Shown: positions 43,474 through 52,062 of the stretch, piece by piece
Position numbering within the stretch: the stretch's first letter is position 1
Layout of the letters: each line of letters starts with the position of its first letter
Source of the DNA: an uncultured Phycisphaerales bacterium
GTDB lineage: Bacteria > Planctomycetota > Phycisphaerae > Phycisphaerales > UBA1924
Assembly: GCA_937995595.1 (NCBI GenBank)
Contig: CALKJW010000003.1
Span: 1 to 64,000, forward strand
Length of the DNA: 64,000 nucleotides
Reading direction: 5' to 3'
Program-made: the position numbers and the translations under genes
Notes under the pieces: model-generated
The model's database searches: none
Told to the model about the DNA's origin: nothing
Seen by the model: the letters and a program-made list of their open reading frames with translations, nothing else

Positions 43474-44747
43474 GAGAAGCCCACGCCCATCTCGCCGCGC
43501 TCGGCCAGTCGCTGGCGATGCCCTCGCTGGAGTCGTGCGCGAACCTGGCCGAGTGCCTCGACCACGTGCGAACAGCCGCCGCGGCGGCCGCGCCGGGCGC
43601 GTTCGTCCGCCTGCACAGCGCACGCCCGGAGGGCTGGCCCGAGGCGCGCTGGCCGAGCATCGACGAGCTCGACCGGGCCGCGCCCGCCAACCCGTGCGTG
43701 CTGATGTCCTTCGATCACCACGCCGCGGCGGCGAACCGTGCCGCGCTCGCCGCGGCGGGCGTGGCGCCCGGGCAGCGCATCGAACCCAACGGCGTGGTGG
43801 TCGTGGATGACGCCGGGCGCGCCACCGGGCTGCTGCTCGAGGGCGCGGCGTACGCGGTGTGGGGCGCAGCGCCCGAACCTACACCGACCGAGCGGCGCGA
43901 CCTGCTGCGCGCCGCGCTCCAGCACCTGCGCTCGCTCGGATTTTCCGAGGTGCACGACCTGCACTCGCAGGACTGGCTTGGCCCGGAGCTGGCCGCGCTG
44001 GAGCGGACCGGACACCTGCCGATGCGCGTCCACCTCTACCCCCCCGCGGCGAGGCTCGAAGCCGAACACGCCGCGCGCGGCGCGTGGGAGTCGCCGCACC
44101 TCCGACTCGCCGGCGGCAAACTCTTCGCCGACGGCACGCTCAACAGCCGGACCGCGGCCGTGCTCGTCGGCTATCGCGAGCCCATGCCCGACATGCCGCG
44201 AGGCCAGATCATGCTCGACGCCGGCACGCTGCGCGAGCGGCTGACCGTCGCGGAGCGCCTCGGCCTGCACCTGGCCGTGCACGCCATCGGCGATGGCGCG
44301 GTGCGCTTCGTGCTCGACGCCATCGAAGAGGTCTCCAAGGGCCGCCGGCGCGACAGCCGCAGCGGGCATCGGATCGAGCACTGCGAACTGATCGACGCGG
44401 CCGACGTGCCGCGGTTTGCCCGGATCGGCGTTGTGTGCAGCGTCCAGCCCTGTCACTTGTTGTCGGATGTCGAGGCGCTGCGGCGGTACCTCCCCCACCG
44501 TCTCGACCGTGTGCTGCCGCTGCGCGAACTGATCGACTCCGGCCTGCGGCCGGGCGACGACCTGATCTTCGGAAGCGACGTGCCGATCGTCCGGGCCGAC
44601 CCCGCCGACAGCATCCGCGCCGCCGTGCAACGCCGACGCGATGGCACGCCCGAGTCCGACGCCATCGCGTGGTCGCAGCGCATCAGCGAGCAGGAAGCCC
44701 GCGCGGCGTTCGGCGAGCGCGGCCGCGCGGCCCCGGCCGCGCAATGA
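43470..44747 (+). CDS. Amidohydrolase family protein (YtcJ-like) lacking the N-terminal sandwich
   Basis: The 425-residue protein is a metal-dependent TIM-barrel hydrolase of the amidohydrolase-3/YtcJ type. It begins VREAHAHLAALGQSL, so the HxH metal motif is at residues 4-6, and the usual ~60-residue beta-sandwich in front is missing. VLMSFDHHAAAANRAAL, the metal-Lys region RLAGGKLFADGTLNSRT, the strand LAVHAIGDGA, HRIEHCELI and FGSDVPIVRADP (final Asp) are all present. It should hydrolyse an amide or imide, substrate unknown. The GTG start overlaps the upstream stop. An earlier in-frame start would run antiparallel through the upstream gene with Arg-rich sequence. Confidence 0.82.
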   Translation: MREAHAHLAALGQSLAMPSLESCANLAECLDHVRTAAAAAAPGAFVRLHSARPEGWPEARWPSIDELDRAAPANPCVLMSFDHHAAAANRAALAAAGVAPGQRIEPNGVVVVDDAGRATGLLLEGAAYAVWGAAPEPTPTERRDLLRAALQHLRSLGFSEVHDLHSQDWLGPELAALERTGHLPMRVHLYPPAARLEAEHAARGAWESPHLRLAGGKLFADGTLNSRTAAVLVGYREPMPDMPRGQIMLDAGTLRERLTVAERLGLHLAVHAIGDGAVRFVLDAIEEVSKGRRRDSRSGHRIEHCELIDAADVPRFARIGVVCSVQPCHLLSDVEALRRYLPHRLDRVLPLRELIDSGLRPGDDLIFGSDVPIVRADPADSIRAAVQRRRDGTPESDAIAWSQRISEQEARAAFGERGRAAPAAQ

Positions 44748-44757
44748 TTGGGCCTTC

Positions 44758-45756
44758 ATGCCCCCCACCCCCCCCACCTCCCTCACGACCTCCATCGCAC
44801 CGCTCGTCGCCGTCACGCGCGCCGTGCCCGGCGAGGTCGACATCCCCGGCGCCGAGGTGCGCATCGCCCCCGCCGAGCCGCAGATGTCCCGCGATCAACT
44901 CCTGGAGTTCGTCCGCGGCAGCACCGTCGTCGTCTCGATGTTCCACGACCGCGTCGACGCCCAGTTCCTCGACGCCGCGGGCCCGCAACTCCGCGGTGTG
45001 TGCAACTTCGCCGTCGGCGTCGACAACTTCGACCTGGCCGAGTGCCGCCGGCGCGGCGTCGCCGTCACCAACACGCCCGACGCCGTGACCGAGGGCACCG
45101 CGAACATCGCGCTGGCCCTCATGCTCGCCGCGGCACGGCGCGTGGGCGAGGGCGACCGGTTCGTCCGCGCCGGCCGCTTCGAGAAGCAGGGCAACATCTT
45201 CCCGACGGGCTGGCTGGGCGTGCACACGACGGGCCAGACGCTGCTGATCGTCGGCGCAGGGCGGATCGGGCGCGCCGTCGCGCTCCGAGCGCTCGGCTTC
45301 GGCATGCGCGTGCTGTACGTCGCGCGGACTTCGCACCCGGACTTCGAACAGGCCCCGATCGCCGCGGAACGCGTCGAACTCGACGAGGGCCTGCGCCGGG
45401 CGGACTTTGTCAGCATCCACACGCCGCTGACGCCCGACACGCGCCACCTGATCGACGCCCGCCGGCTGGGCCTGATGAAGCCGACGGCGGTGCTGGTCAA
45501 CACGTCGCGCGGGCCGGTGGTGGACGAGGCCTCGCTGGCCGCGGCCCTGCGCGCGGGAGTCATCTTCGGGGCGGGGCTGGACGTCTTCGAGTTCGAGCCG
45601 CGCGTCCTGCCCGAACTGCTGGAGTGCGAGAACGCCGTCTTCACCCCGCACATCGGCTCGGGCGAGCGGAAGTACCGCGAGATGATGACGGCGATGGCCT
45701 GCGCCAACGCCCGCGCGATCCTCGCCGGACAACGGCCGCCGAACCTCGTCGAATAG
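44758..45756 (+). CDS. D-2-hydroxyacid dehydrogenase (glyoxylate/hydroxypyruvate reductase type)
   Basis: The 332-residue NAD(P)-dependent enzyme has the substrate-domain start LVAVTRAVPGEVDIPG and NFAVGVDNFDLAECRRRGV. The Rossmann motif is VGAGRIGRAVALRALGFGM. The catalytic set is present: Arg in VNTSRGPVVDE, Glu in LDVFEFEP and His in FTPHIGSGE. It resembles GyaR-type glyoxylate reductases, which make glycolate or glycerate, but the substrate is not proven. It starts 10 bp after the amidohydrolase and is likely in the same transcript. Confidence 0.88.
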   Translation: MPPTPPTSLTTSIAPLVAVTRAVPGEVDIPGAEVRIAPAEPQMSRDQLLEFVRGSTVVVSMFHDRVDAQFLDAAGPQLRGVCNFAVGVDNFDLAECRRRGVAVTNTPDAVTEGTANIALALMLAAARRVGEGDRFVRAGRFEKQGNIFPTGWLGVHTTGQTLLIVGAGRIGRAVALRALGFGMRVLYVARTSHPDFEQAPIAAERVELDEGLRRADFVSIHTPLTPDTRHLIDARRLGLMKPTAVLVNTSRGPVVDEASLAAALRAGVIFGAGLDVFEFEPRVLPELLECENAVFTPHIGSGERKYREMMTAMACANARAILAGQRPPNLVE

Positions 45757-45765
45757 CGGGGCCGA

Positions 45766-46722
45766 TCAGGCCCGCCCCAGCGCCCGCCGCGCCGCGGCGA
45801 CAACCCGCGCGCGCAGCGGCGGGTGCAGCACGGCCTCGAGCCGGGACAGCGTCGCCGCGTCGGGCTCGCACTCCCACGGCTCACCGATCAGGCCGCGCAG
45901 GCACGCCGCGTCGAACCGCTCGCCCGGCACACGCTCCGGCAGGCGGACGGCACCGATGTTCGGCACCGCGCCGCCCCCCGCGATCTTCTCGTGCGGCCAC
46001 GCGTCGTAGAGCCGTTGCGCCCCGCGCTCGCCCCAGTGCACGCTCTCGCCCGTCCGCGCCGCGTAGTCGGCCGCGCGCGCGGGCAGGTTGATGTCGTGCA
46101 GGATCACCCACGCCCCCGGCGCCAGCGCGGGCAGGACGCCGAGCAGGTCAGCCACGGGGTACGGGTGCTTGTGGCACGCGTCGATGAACACCAGCGACAG
46201 GAGCGCCCCGCGGCGCGCCCCGCGCGGGCCGAACTCCCGCCCGATGTCCGCCGCCACCCGGCCCGCGTGAATCGCCACGCGGTCGGCCAGCGACGGCGCC
46301 ATCCGCGCCGCGGCATAACCGACCGGCACGCGCGCGTCCCAGTACACATGCGACAGCAGGTCGAACGTCTCGACCCGCCACGGCGCGTCGGCGTGCGCAT
46401 CGGCCATCGCGCGCAGCAGAACCGCCGTCGAGACGCCCGACGCCGTGCCCAGTTCGACCATCGTGCGGGGACGGACGCAACGAACCATGTCCCACAGGAA
46501 CAACGCGTCGTCCAACAGCACCGCGCCGCGCGCATCGGCCGGCGGCGTGTACCACGCGGCCAGCGCAGCCAGCCCGTCGGGGTCCTCCGCGACGCCGAAC
46601 CGCGTCGCGATCCGCCGGTGCGCGGCAAGGTACTCCGCCAGCACGGCCTCTCGCTGCGCGCGGTCCGGCGCGCCCACCAGCGGGCTGGTCGTGGGGATGA
46701 CAGGTGCGGGTTCCACGCTCAC
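45766..46722 (-). CDS. Class I SAM-dependent methyltransferase (Methyltransf_24-like)
   Basis: The 318-residue protein has a glycine-rich SAM motif, TMVELGTASGVSTAVLLRA, near residue 100. The acidic motif WRVETFDLLSHVYWD follows. LLSLVFIDACHKHPYPVADLL and GAWVILHDINLPARA then give a metal/substrate-binding ending typical of the CmcI/Methyltransf_24 group. A C-terminal helical region completes it. Its target may be a sugar, since the adjacent divergent gene is a glycosyltransferase, but this is inference. I chose the GTG at 46722 because TACGAT lies exactly 6 bases upstream. The upstream in-frame extension would overlap the divergent gene. Confidence 0.78.
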   Translation of the reverse strand: MSVEPAPVIPTTSPLVGAPDRAQREAVLAEYLAAHRRIATRFGVAEDPDGLAALAAWYTPPADARGAVLLDDALFLWDMVRCVRPRTMVELGTASGVSTAVLLRAMADAHADAPWRVETFDLLSHVYWDARVPVGYAAARMAPSLADRVAIHAGRVAADIGREFGPRGARRGALLSLVFIDACHKHPYPVADLLGVLPALAPGAWVILHDINLPARAADYAARTGESVHWGERGAQRLYDAWPHEKIAGGGAVPNIGAVRLPERVPGERFDAACLRGLIGEPWECEPDAATLSRLEAVLHPPLRARVVAAARRALGRA

Positions 46723-46728
46723 TCGGCC

Positions 46729-46734
46729 ATCGTA
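46729..46734 (-). promoter_or_regulatory. TANNNT element 6 nt before the 46722 GTG start (putative leaderless -10)
   Basis: On the minus strand TACGAT, GGCCGA, then GTG. No ribosome-binding site is present. Confidence 0.5.
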
Positions 46735-46804
46735 GTCCGCGGCCGCAGTTTCTCCCACAAAACGCGGCACCGCGGCCCACCCGGCCCTACTCTTGCCGTT
46801 GCCC

Positions 46805-49324
46805 ATGCCGACGCCGGACGCGACCGAGGTTCCCGCCCTTTCGACCGCCGCGCCGGGGCTGCGCGACGCGGTCGGCCAACTCGCCCCGACGCGTCCGGTC
46901 GAGGTGCTCTGGCGGCCCGGCCCGAAGCCGGCGCTGCGGCCTGTCCGCGTCGCGGCCGTCGTTCCCTGTTACAACCGGCGCGCCGACGCCGAGGCCGTGC
47001 TGGCTGACCTGGCCGCGATCGAACCGCAGGCTGATCTCGGCGGCGTGCAGCGCGCCATCGACCTCCGCGTGCTGCTGGTCGACAACGCCTCGGACCAGCC
47101 GCTCTCGACCATCACCGGGCCGTGGGACGGCAAACTGCCCGGCCTCGGCGGACTGGCGCTCGAACACCTGCGGTCCGAGACCAACACCGGCGGCAGCGGC
47201 GGCTACAACGCCGGCATGGCGCGAGTCCTGTCGTGGTGGAACGACGCCGCGCCCGGCGACGAGCCGTGGGACCCCGACTACGTCTGGCTGGTCGACAGCG
47301 ACGCGCGCGTCGCGCCGACCACGCTCACGCGGCTGCTGGAAGTCCTCGCGGCGGACGACGGCATCGCCGCCGCGGGGAGCGTCATCTGCGACCCGCTGAC
47401 CGGCCAAGCCTTCGAACTCGGGGGCAACCAGAACCCGCTGACCGGGCACTTCGAGCCGATGGTGCTCGGCGGCGTGGGCGTCGTCGGCTCGCGCGGCGGG
47501 CTGGTGGACTGCGACTACGTCGCGGCGTGCTGCGCACTGGTGCGGACCGACGCCATACGCGCAACAGGCCTGTTCCCCGACCGTTTCCTCAACGCCGACG
47601 ACGTCGAGTGGTTCATCCGCATGAAGCAGCGGACCGGCGGACGGGTGGTCGGCGTGCCATCATCGGTCGCGATGCATCCGCGCTTCGACCGCTTCCCGAC
47701 GTGGACGCGCTACTACGCCTGCCGCAACGCTTTCGGCCCGCTGGAGGCCGTCGGCGCGGGCGTCTACGGGCGCGCGGTCCGCGCCTACCGAGAGTCTCTC
47801 CGCGCGGTGCAGCAGGCGATCAACGGCCGGACCGACCTGGCCCGCCTGCACGTCCGCGGCCTCGCCGACGCCGCGGCGAAGCGCGCCATCGGCCCCGCGC
47901 CCAAGGGAACGATCGACCTGCTGCCCACGCGCCCGTGGGGCGCGCTGGCCGACGATCTGCGCGGCGCGCTGGGCGCGCGGGCACGCAGCGCGACGCTGTA
48001 CGTGCTCAGCGACCTGCAACTGCCCGCCGCGGCGACACGGGCCATGCACGCGCAACTGGCCGCGCTCGATCTCTCGCGTCCGTGGCCCACGCCGCGGCGC
48101 GAGGCGGGTTTCCTGCCGTCGCTGGCCCGCGCGGCGTGGCGGTTCGCCTTCGGCCCGCGCGCCACGGTGGCGGTCGCGCCCGCGCGCGGCCGTCCGTCGT
48201 CGTGGCACGCGGGCAGGTTCGTCGTGCAGGTCAGCGCACAGGGGTACGTTCTGCACCGGCCGCGTCGGCTGCGCACCGTCTGGAACGCCGCGCGAACGCT
48301 CGCCGCGTGCCTGTGGCACTCGGCCCGGGTCGCGCTGCGCGAGCCGGAGTACGCCGAACTGCCGCCCGCGCCGCAGGGCCCGCCCGGGGCGCACCCCACC
48401 GCGGGCTCCGCGGCACACGCCGGCGATGAAGGCCGGCCCCGCGCGTCGGTCGCCGCGGTCGTGCTGAGTTTCAACCGATGGCGCGTGCTGCAGCGCACGC
48501 TCGCGTCGCTCGTCGACGGACGCGCTCCCGACCGCCAGATCATCGTCGTCGACAACGCCTCGACCGACGGAACCCCCGATCGCGTGCGCGCCGAGTTCCC
48601 GACTGTCCGGCTCATCTCGATGGACCAGAACCTCGGCGTCGCGGCGTTCAACCGCGCCGTGGCGCAGACCGACGCGGACCTGCTCCTGATCCTCGACGAC
48701 GACGCGTCCGTCCCGCCGCGCGTCCTCGACGCCGCGGCCGCGCTGCTGGACCGCCGGCCCGACCTCGCGGCCGTCGCCCTGCACCCGCTGCACCCGCGCA
48801 CGGGCCGGAGCGAGTGGCCCTTCGCCCGGGCCGACGACGCCCCGCGCGACGACTGGCCGGTCATGGGGTGCGCCAACCTCGTCCGCCGCGCCGACTGGAC
48901 CGCCGTCGGCGGGTACGAAGAGGCCTTCTTCCTCTACCGCAACGACGCGGACCTGGCGCTCAAACTCCTCGCGGCCGGGCGCGGCGTGCACTTCGACCCC
49001 TCGCTCATCGCCCTGCACGACACGCCCGCCGGCGCCGGCGCGCGCAAGAGCGCTCGCTGGCACACCCTCGCGACGCGCAACTGGATCTGGCTCGCGCGCC
49101 GGCACGCGCACGGACGGCTCTCGGTCGCAGCCGCGATGCTCGGGTGGGCGTGGGCGCACCGGCTGGCCGGGCTCAGCCCGTCGCGCCACTGGGCGACGCT
49201 CCGCGGCGGGTTCTCGGGCCTTTTCCGCGACCCACCGGCCCTCCCCGCCGACCTGCCGCGGCCCGACGGCACGCACCTGCTGCGCCTGCTGAACCTGCGC
49301 TTCGGCGCGGGCCGGCGCGGATAG
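46805..49324 (+). CDS. Glycosyltransferase with two GT2 domains (GlfT-like)
   Basis: The 839-residue protein has two GT-A family 2 modules. The first (about 40-320) shows RVAAVVPCYNRRADA, LLVDNASDQP, TGGSGGYNAGM, the DxD-like VWLVDSDARV and FLNADDVEWFIRMK. This module resembles rhamnosyl and galactofuranosyl transferases. The second (about 545-780) shows VAAVVLSFNRWRVLQ, IIVVDNASTDGTP, NLGVAAFNRAV, LLLILDDDASVPP and FFLYRNDADLALKL. The middle and the C-terminus carry helical or amphipathic regions. Both modules keep their catalytic carboxylates, so one polypeptide may add two different or alternating sugars to an extracellular polysaccharide. The ATG at 46805 is preferred over two upstream TTG codons. 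Confidence 0.87.
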   Translation: MPTPDATEVPALSTAAPGLRDAVGQLAPTRPVEVLWRPGPKPALRPVRVAAVVPCYNRRADAEAVLADLAAIEPQADLGGVQRAIDLRVLLVDNASDQPLSTITGPWDGKLPGLGGLALEHLRSETNTGGSGGYNAGMARVLSWWNDAAPGDEPWDPDYVWLVDSDARVAPTTLTRLLEVLAADDGIAAAGSVICDPLTGQAFELGGNQNPLTGHFEPMVLGGVGVVGSRGGLVDCDYVAACCALVRTDAIRATGLFPDRFLNADDVEWFIRMKQRTGGRVVGVPSSVAMHPRFDRFPTWTRYYACRNAFGPLEAVGAGVYGRAVRAYRESLRAVQQAINGRTDLARLHVRGLADAAAKRAIGPAPKGTIDLLPTRPWGALADDLRGALGARARSATLYVLSDLQLPAAATRAMHAQLAALDLSRPWPTPRREAGFLPSLARAAWRFAFGPRATVAVAPARGRPSSWHAGRFVVQVSAQGYVLHRPRRLRTVWNAARTLAACLWHSARVALREPEYAELPPAPQGPPGAHPTAGSAAHAGDEGRPRASVAAVVLSFNRWRVLQRTLASLVDGRAPDRQIIVVDNASTDGTPDRVRAEFPTVRLISMDQNLGVAAFNRAVAQTDADLLLILDDDASVPPRVLDAAAALLDRRPDLAAVALHPLHPRTGRSEWPFARADDAPRDDWPVMGCANLVRRADWTAVGGYEEAFFLYRNDADLALKLLAAGRGVHFDPSLIALHDTPAGAGARKSARWHTLATRNWIWLARRHAHGRLSVAAAMLGWAWAHRLAGLSPSRHWATLRGGFSGLFRDPPALPADLPRPDGTHLLRLLNLRFGAGRRG

Positions 49325-49485
49325 CCGCACTCCGGCGGCGCGTTATCGGCGATCGCGCGGCACGCTGTGCGGTTCGCGCCGGTTGACGCCGCGAACGGGG
49401 TATCGGCTCGGGGCCGATCGGTCACGACCCGCGCAAGAACGGGCGATTCTCCCTCCCGGGCGAGGCCCTCGGGGAAAGGAGGATC

Positions 49486-52038
49486 ATGGCGCGGAGCCTT
49501 CGACGCCTTGGCGCAGCACGCCGCGAAAGCCGCGGCGTCGCCGCGCAGTTCTCGGTCGAAGCGCTCGAGGCCCGCGTCCTGATGTTCGCGTGGACCGCGC
49601 AGGAGGTCTATCTGGCCGAACTGGTCAACCGCGCGCGGGCCAACCCGGCCGCGGAGGGCCAGCGGCTGGGGCTCGACCTGGCCGCGGGGCTCAGCGGCGC
49701 GGAACTGGCGCGGCTGGTCCCGCAGGAGCCGCTGGCGCTCAACCCGGCGCTGACGCTCGCCGCGCGGGCCCACAGCCTCGACATGGGGGCCAACAACTAC
49801 TTCAGCCACACGTCGCTCAACGGCATGAGCCCGACGCAGCGCGCCCAGGCCCAGGGCTACGGCGGCACCGTGGGCGAGAACATCGCCGCGGGCTACTCGA
49901 GCATCGACGTGCTGCACCGCGCGTGGCTGGAATCGGTCGGCCACCGCAAGAACGTGCTCTCGCTGCACGCCTCGTTCGACGCCGACTTCCACTACGACGA
50001 ACTGGGCGTGGGGCTGGCCTTCAACGCCGGCGGCACGTACCAGCACTACTTCACGCAGAACTTCGGATACCAGGGCGCAAGCCCGGTCCGCTACGTCCTC
50101 GGCGTCGTCTACGACGACGCGAACGGCAACAACTTCTACACCATCGGCGAGGGCGCGGCGAACATCCGGATCGACGTGCTGTCGGGCCAGACGGTGATCG
50201 GGACGTACACGACCGACGCCGCGGGCAACTACCAGATCGTCGTCCCCAGCGGGTCGTACACGCTCCGCTTCACGAGTCTGGCGACGAACAACTTCATCGA
50301 GCAGGCGCTGACGGTCACGACGTACAACGTCAAGGCCGATGCGCTGCTGGCGCAGATCGACCCGCCCCCCCCGCCGCCCCCGCCTCCACCGCCCCCCCCG
50401 CCGCCGGACGATCACGCCAACGCCGGCAACTGGGCCAACGCGACGTCCTTCCTCACCGATCCGCAGACCGGCAACGGGACGCAGATCGGCATGATCGGCA
50501 CCAGCGACGACTCGGACCTGTTCCGCTTCGTCGCGCCCGTGGCGGGCGCACACACATTCTCGGCGAGCAACCTCGGCGCTGGCACGCTGCGCATCCGCGT
50601 CTACAGCGCCGGCGGCGCGCTGCTGACGACGCTGACGGCCGGGCCCGCGGGCAGCACGCCCGCGTACGTGCTGACCGCGTCGATCAACCAGACCTTCTTC
50701 TTCCTCGTTGACGCGACAACCTTTGTTTCGGCCAGCAACTACCTCCTGCTCGTGCAGGGCCCGACCGACAGCGGCGGGGGCGGCGGCGGTGGTGGGGGCG
50801 GCGGTGGTGGTGGAGGCGGCGGTGGTGACGGGGGTGGCGATGGCGGCGGCGCCGGTGGTGGTAGTGGTGGTGGTGGGGATGGGGGCGGGGGGAGCGGTGG
50901 CGGCTCAGAGGCCGGCGTGCCCGGCCCCGGTGAACTGGCCGAGCCTTCGCTCCCGATCATGGGAACCACGCTGCTCGACGGCCGCACCGGGTACGCCTTC
51001 CTGAACGCCGCGCTGCGCCCGGTCTTCGCCGTGCGCAACACCGACGGCACGTGGGAGAGCATCGACATCCTGTCCGTCGCGGGCGGGCTCGACGCCTCCA
51101 GCCGCGTGATCTCGTGGACCGACACGCGCGACGGCGTGACGTACGTCGCCGCGACCTCGAACACGGGCCTCCTGCTCTTCACCCAGCGCATCGACGGCAC
51201 GTGGTCGGCCCGCAACCTCAGCGCCGAACTGAACAAGCCGGTCATCAACGGCCCGCTGACCGTCTTCGTCGAGACCAACGGGCGGGCGCACATCGCCGGG
51301 CTCAACCGGCAGGGCAAACTGCTCGACTACCGCATGCTGGCGCAGTCCAACGACGACGGCTCGGCGCGCTGGGCCTTCCAGAACGTCTCGAACACGCACC
51401 TGCGCGCCCGCGGCAAGCCGATGCCCAGCCTGCAGGGCGAACTCGTCTCGTTTGTCACCACCAACAACACCTGGAACATCGCCGCGCTCGACCGGCAGGG
51501 CCGCATCCAGTTGTTCTTCAAGCAGCGCAACCTCCGCTGGGACGTGCAGAACGTCTCCGCCGTCGCCGGCACGCCCGCGCTGGTCGGCACGCTCACGGCC
51601 TACCAGTTGCCCGACCGCTCGATCTCGATCATCGGCGCCGCCGCGAACGGCAACCTCTGGCGCACCGGCGTCGAGCCCGGCGGCGAGTGGACCAGCGAGA
51701 ACATCTCGCGCGGGCTGGCCAACAACCGCAAGCCCCGCGCCGGCGGCGTCACCTCGGTCGTCAACGCCGACGGCGTGCCGCACATCGCCGGGCTCAACGC
51801 CGCCGGCCGCATCGTGCTCTACCGCTTCAACGCCAACAACGGCCGCTGGGTCGTCACGGTCCCTTCGAACCTCGCGGGCGGCCCGAACCTCGCCGGCCCG
51901 CTCACGCTCATGACCGGGGCCGACGGCACGTCGCTGAGCATCGCCGGTCAGGACGCCAACGGCCACGTGATCCGCTTTGCGTGGAGCGCCGGCGGCGGAT
52001 GGTCGTTCGAGGACGTGTCGGTCGCCCTCGCCGCGTAG
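49486..52038 (+). CDS. LEPR-XLL surface protein with CAP, SdrD-B-like, PPC and propeller-like regions
   Basis: The 850-residue protein starts after AAAGGAGG. Residues 20-34 (AQFSVEALEARVLMF) are an LEPR-XLL motif, a planctomycete N-terminal tag on large surface proteins. A CAP/SCP domain spans about 35-195 (NNYFSHTSLNG, VGENIAAGYSS, HRAWLESVGHRKNVL). A Cna/SdrD-B-like module follows at 200-285 (YDDANGNNFYTIGEG), then 15 prolines (293-307). Next are a PPC-type domain (308-428) and a 44-residue Gly-rich hinge (430-473). Six or so repeats read as a beta-propeller (WSARNLSAELNKPVINGPL). It is probably extracellular. Promoter elements were not resolved in the 160 bp upstream. Confidence 0.82.
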   Translation: MARSLRRLGAARRESRGVAAQFSVEALEARVLMFAWTAQEVYLAELVNRARANPAAEGQRLGLDLAAGLSGAELARLVPQEPLALNPALTLAARAHSLDMGANNYFSHTSLNGMSPTQRAQAQGYGGTVGENIAAGYSSIDVLHRAWLESVGHRKNVLSLHASFDADFHYDELGVGLAFNAGGTYQHYFTQNFGYQGASPVRYVLGVVYDDANGNNFYTIGEGAANIRIDVLSGQTVIGTYTTDAAGNYQIVVPSGSYTLRFTSLATNNFIEQALTVTTYNVKADALLAQIDPPPPPPPPPPPPPPPDDHANAGNWANATSFLTDPQTGNGTQIGMIGTSDDSDLFRFVAPVAGAHTFSASNLGAGTLRIRVYSAGGALLTTLTAGPAGSTPAYVLTASINQTFFFLVDATTFVSASNYLLLVQGPTDSGGGGGGGGGGGGGGGGGGDGGGDGGGAGGGSGGGGDGGGGSGGGSEAGVPGPGELAEPSLPIMGTTLLDGRTGYAFLNAALRPVFAVRNTDGTWESIDILSVAGGLDASSRVISWTDTRDGVTYVAATSNTGLLLFTQRIDGTWSARNLSAELNKPVINGPLTVFVETNGRAHIAGLNRQGKLLDYRMLAQSNDDGSARWAFQNVSNTHLRARGKPMPSLQGELVSFVTTNNTWNIAALDRQGRIQLFFKQRNLRWDVQNVSAVAGTPALVGTLTAYQLPDRSISIIGAAANGNLWRTGVEPGGEWTSENISRGLANNRKPRAGGVTSVVNADGVPHIAGLNAAGRIVLYRFNANNGRWVVTVPSNLAGGPNLAGPLTLMTGADGTSLSIAGQDANGHVIRFAWSAGGGWSFEDVSVALAA
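50362..50406 (+). repeat. Poly-proline tract (15 Pro codons) in the CAP protein
   Basis: Fifteen consecutive proline codons (CCN) separate the SdrD-B-like and PPC modules. Such a run would act as a rigid spacer and would need EF-P for translation. It is prone to slippage during replication. Confidence 0.9.
50773..50904 (+). repeat. Gly-rich low-complexity tract in the CAP protein
   Basis: Forty-four codons, mostly GGN with a few Asp, Ser and Ala, form a flexible hinge between the PPC domain and the propeller-like region. Confidence 0.9.
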
Positions 52039-52062
52039 GCCGCGCGCGGCCAACAATCGGGC

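Noticed and set aside
50361-50910. Repetitive C- and G-rich tracts that might suggest a CRISPR or tandem-repeat locus
   Set aside because: They are in-frame poly-proline and poly-glycine codons inside one protein, with no repeat-spacer pattern.
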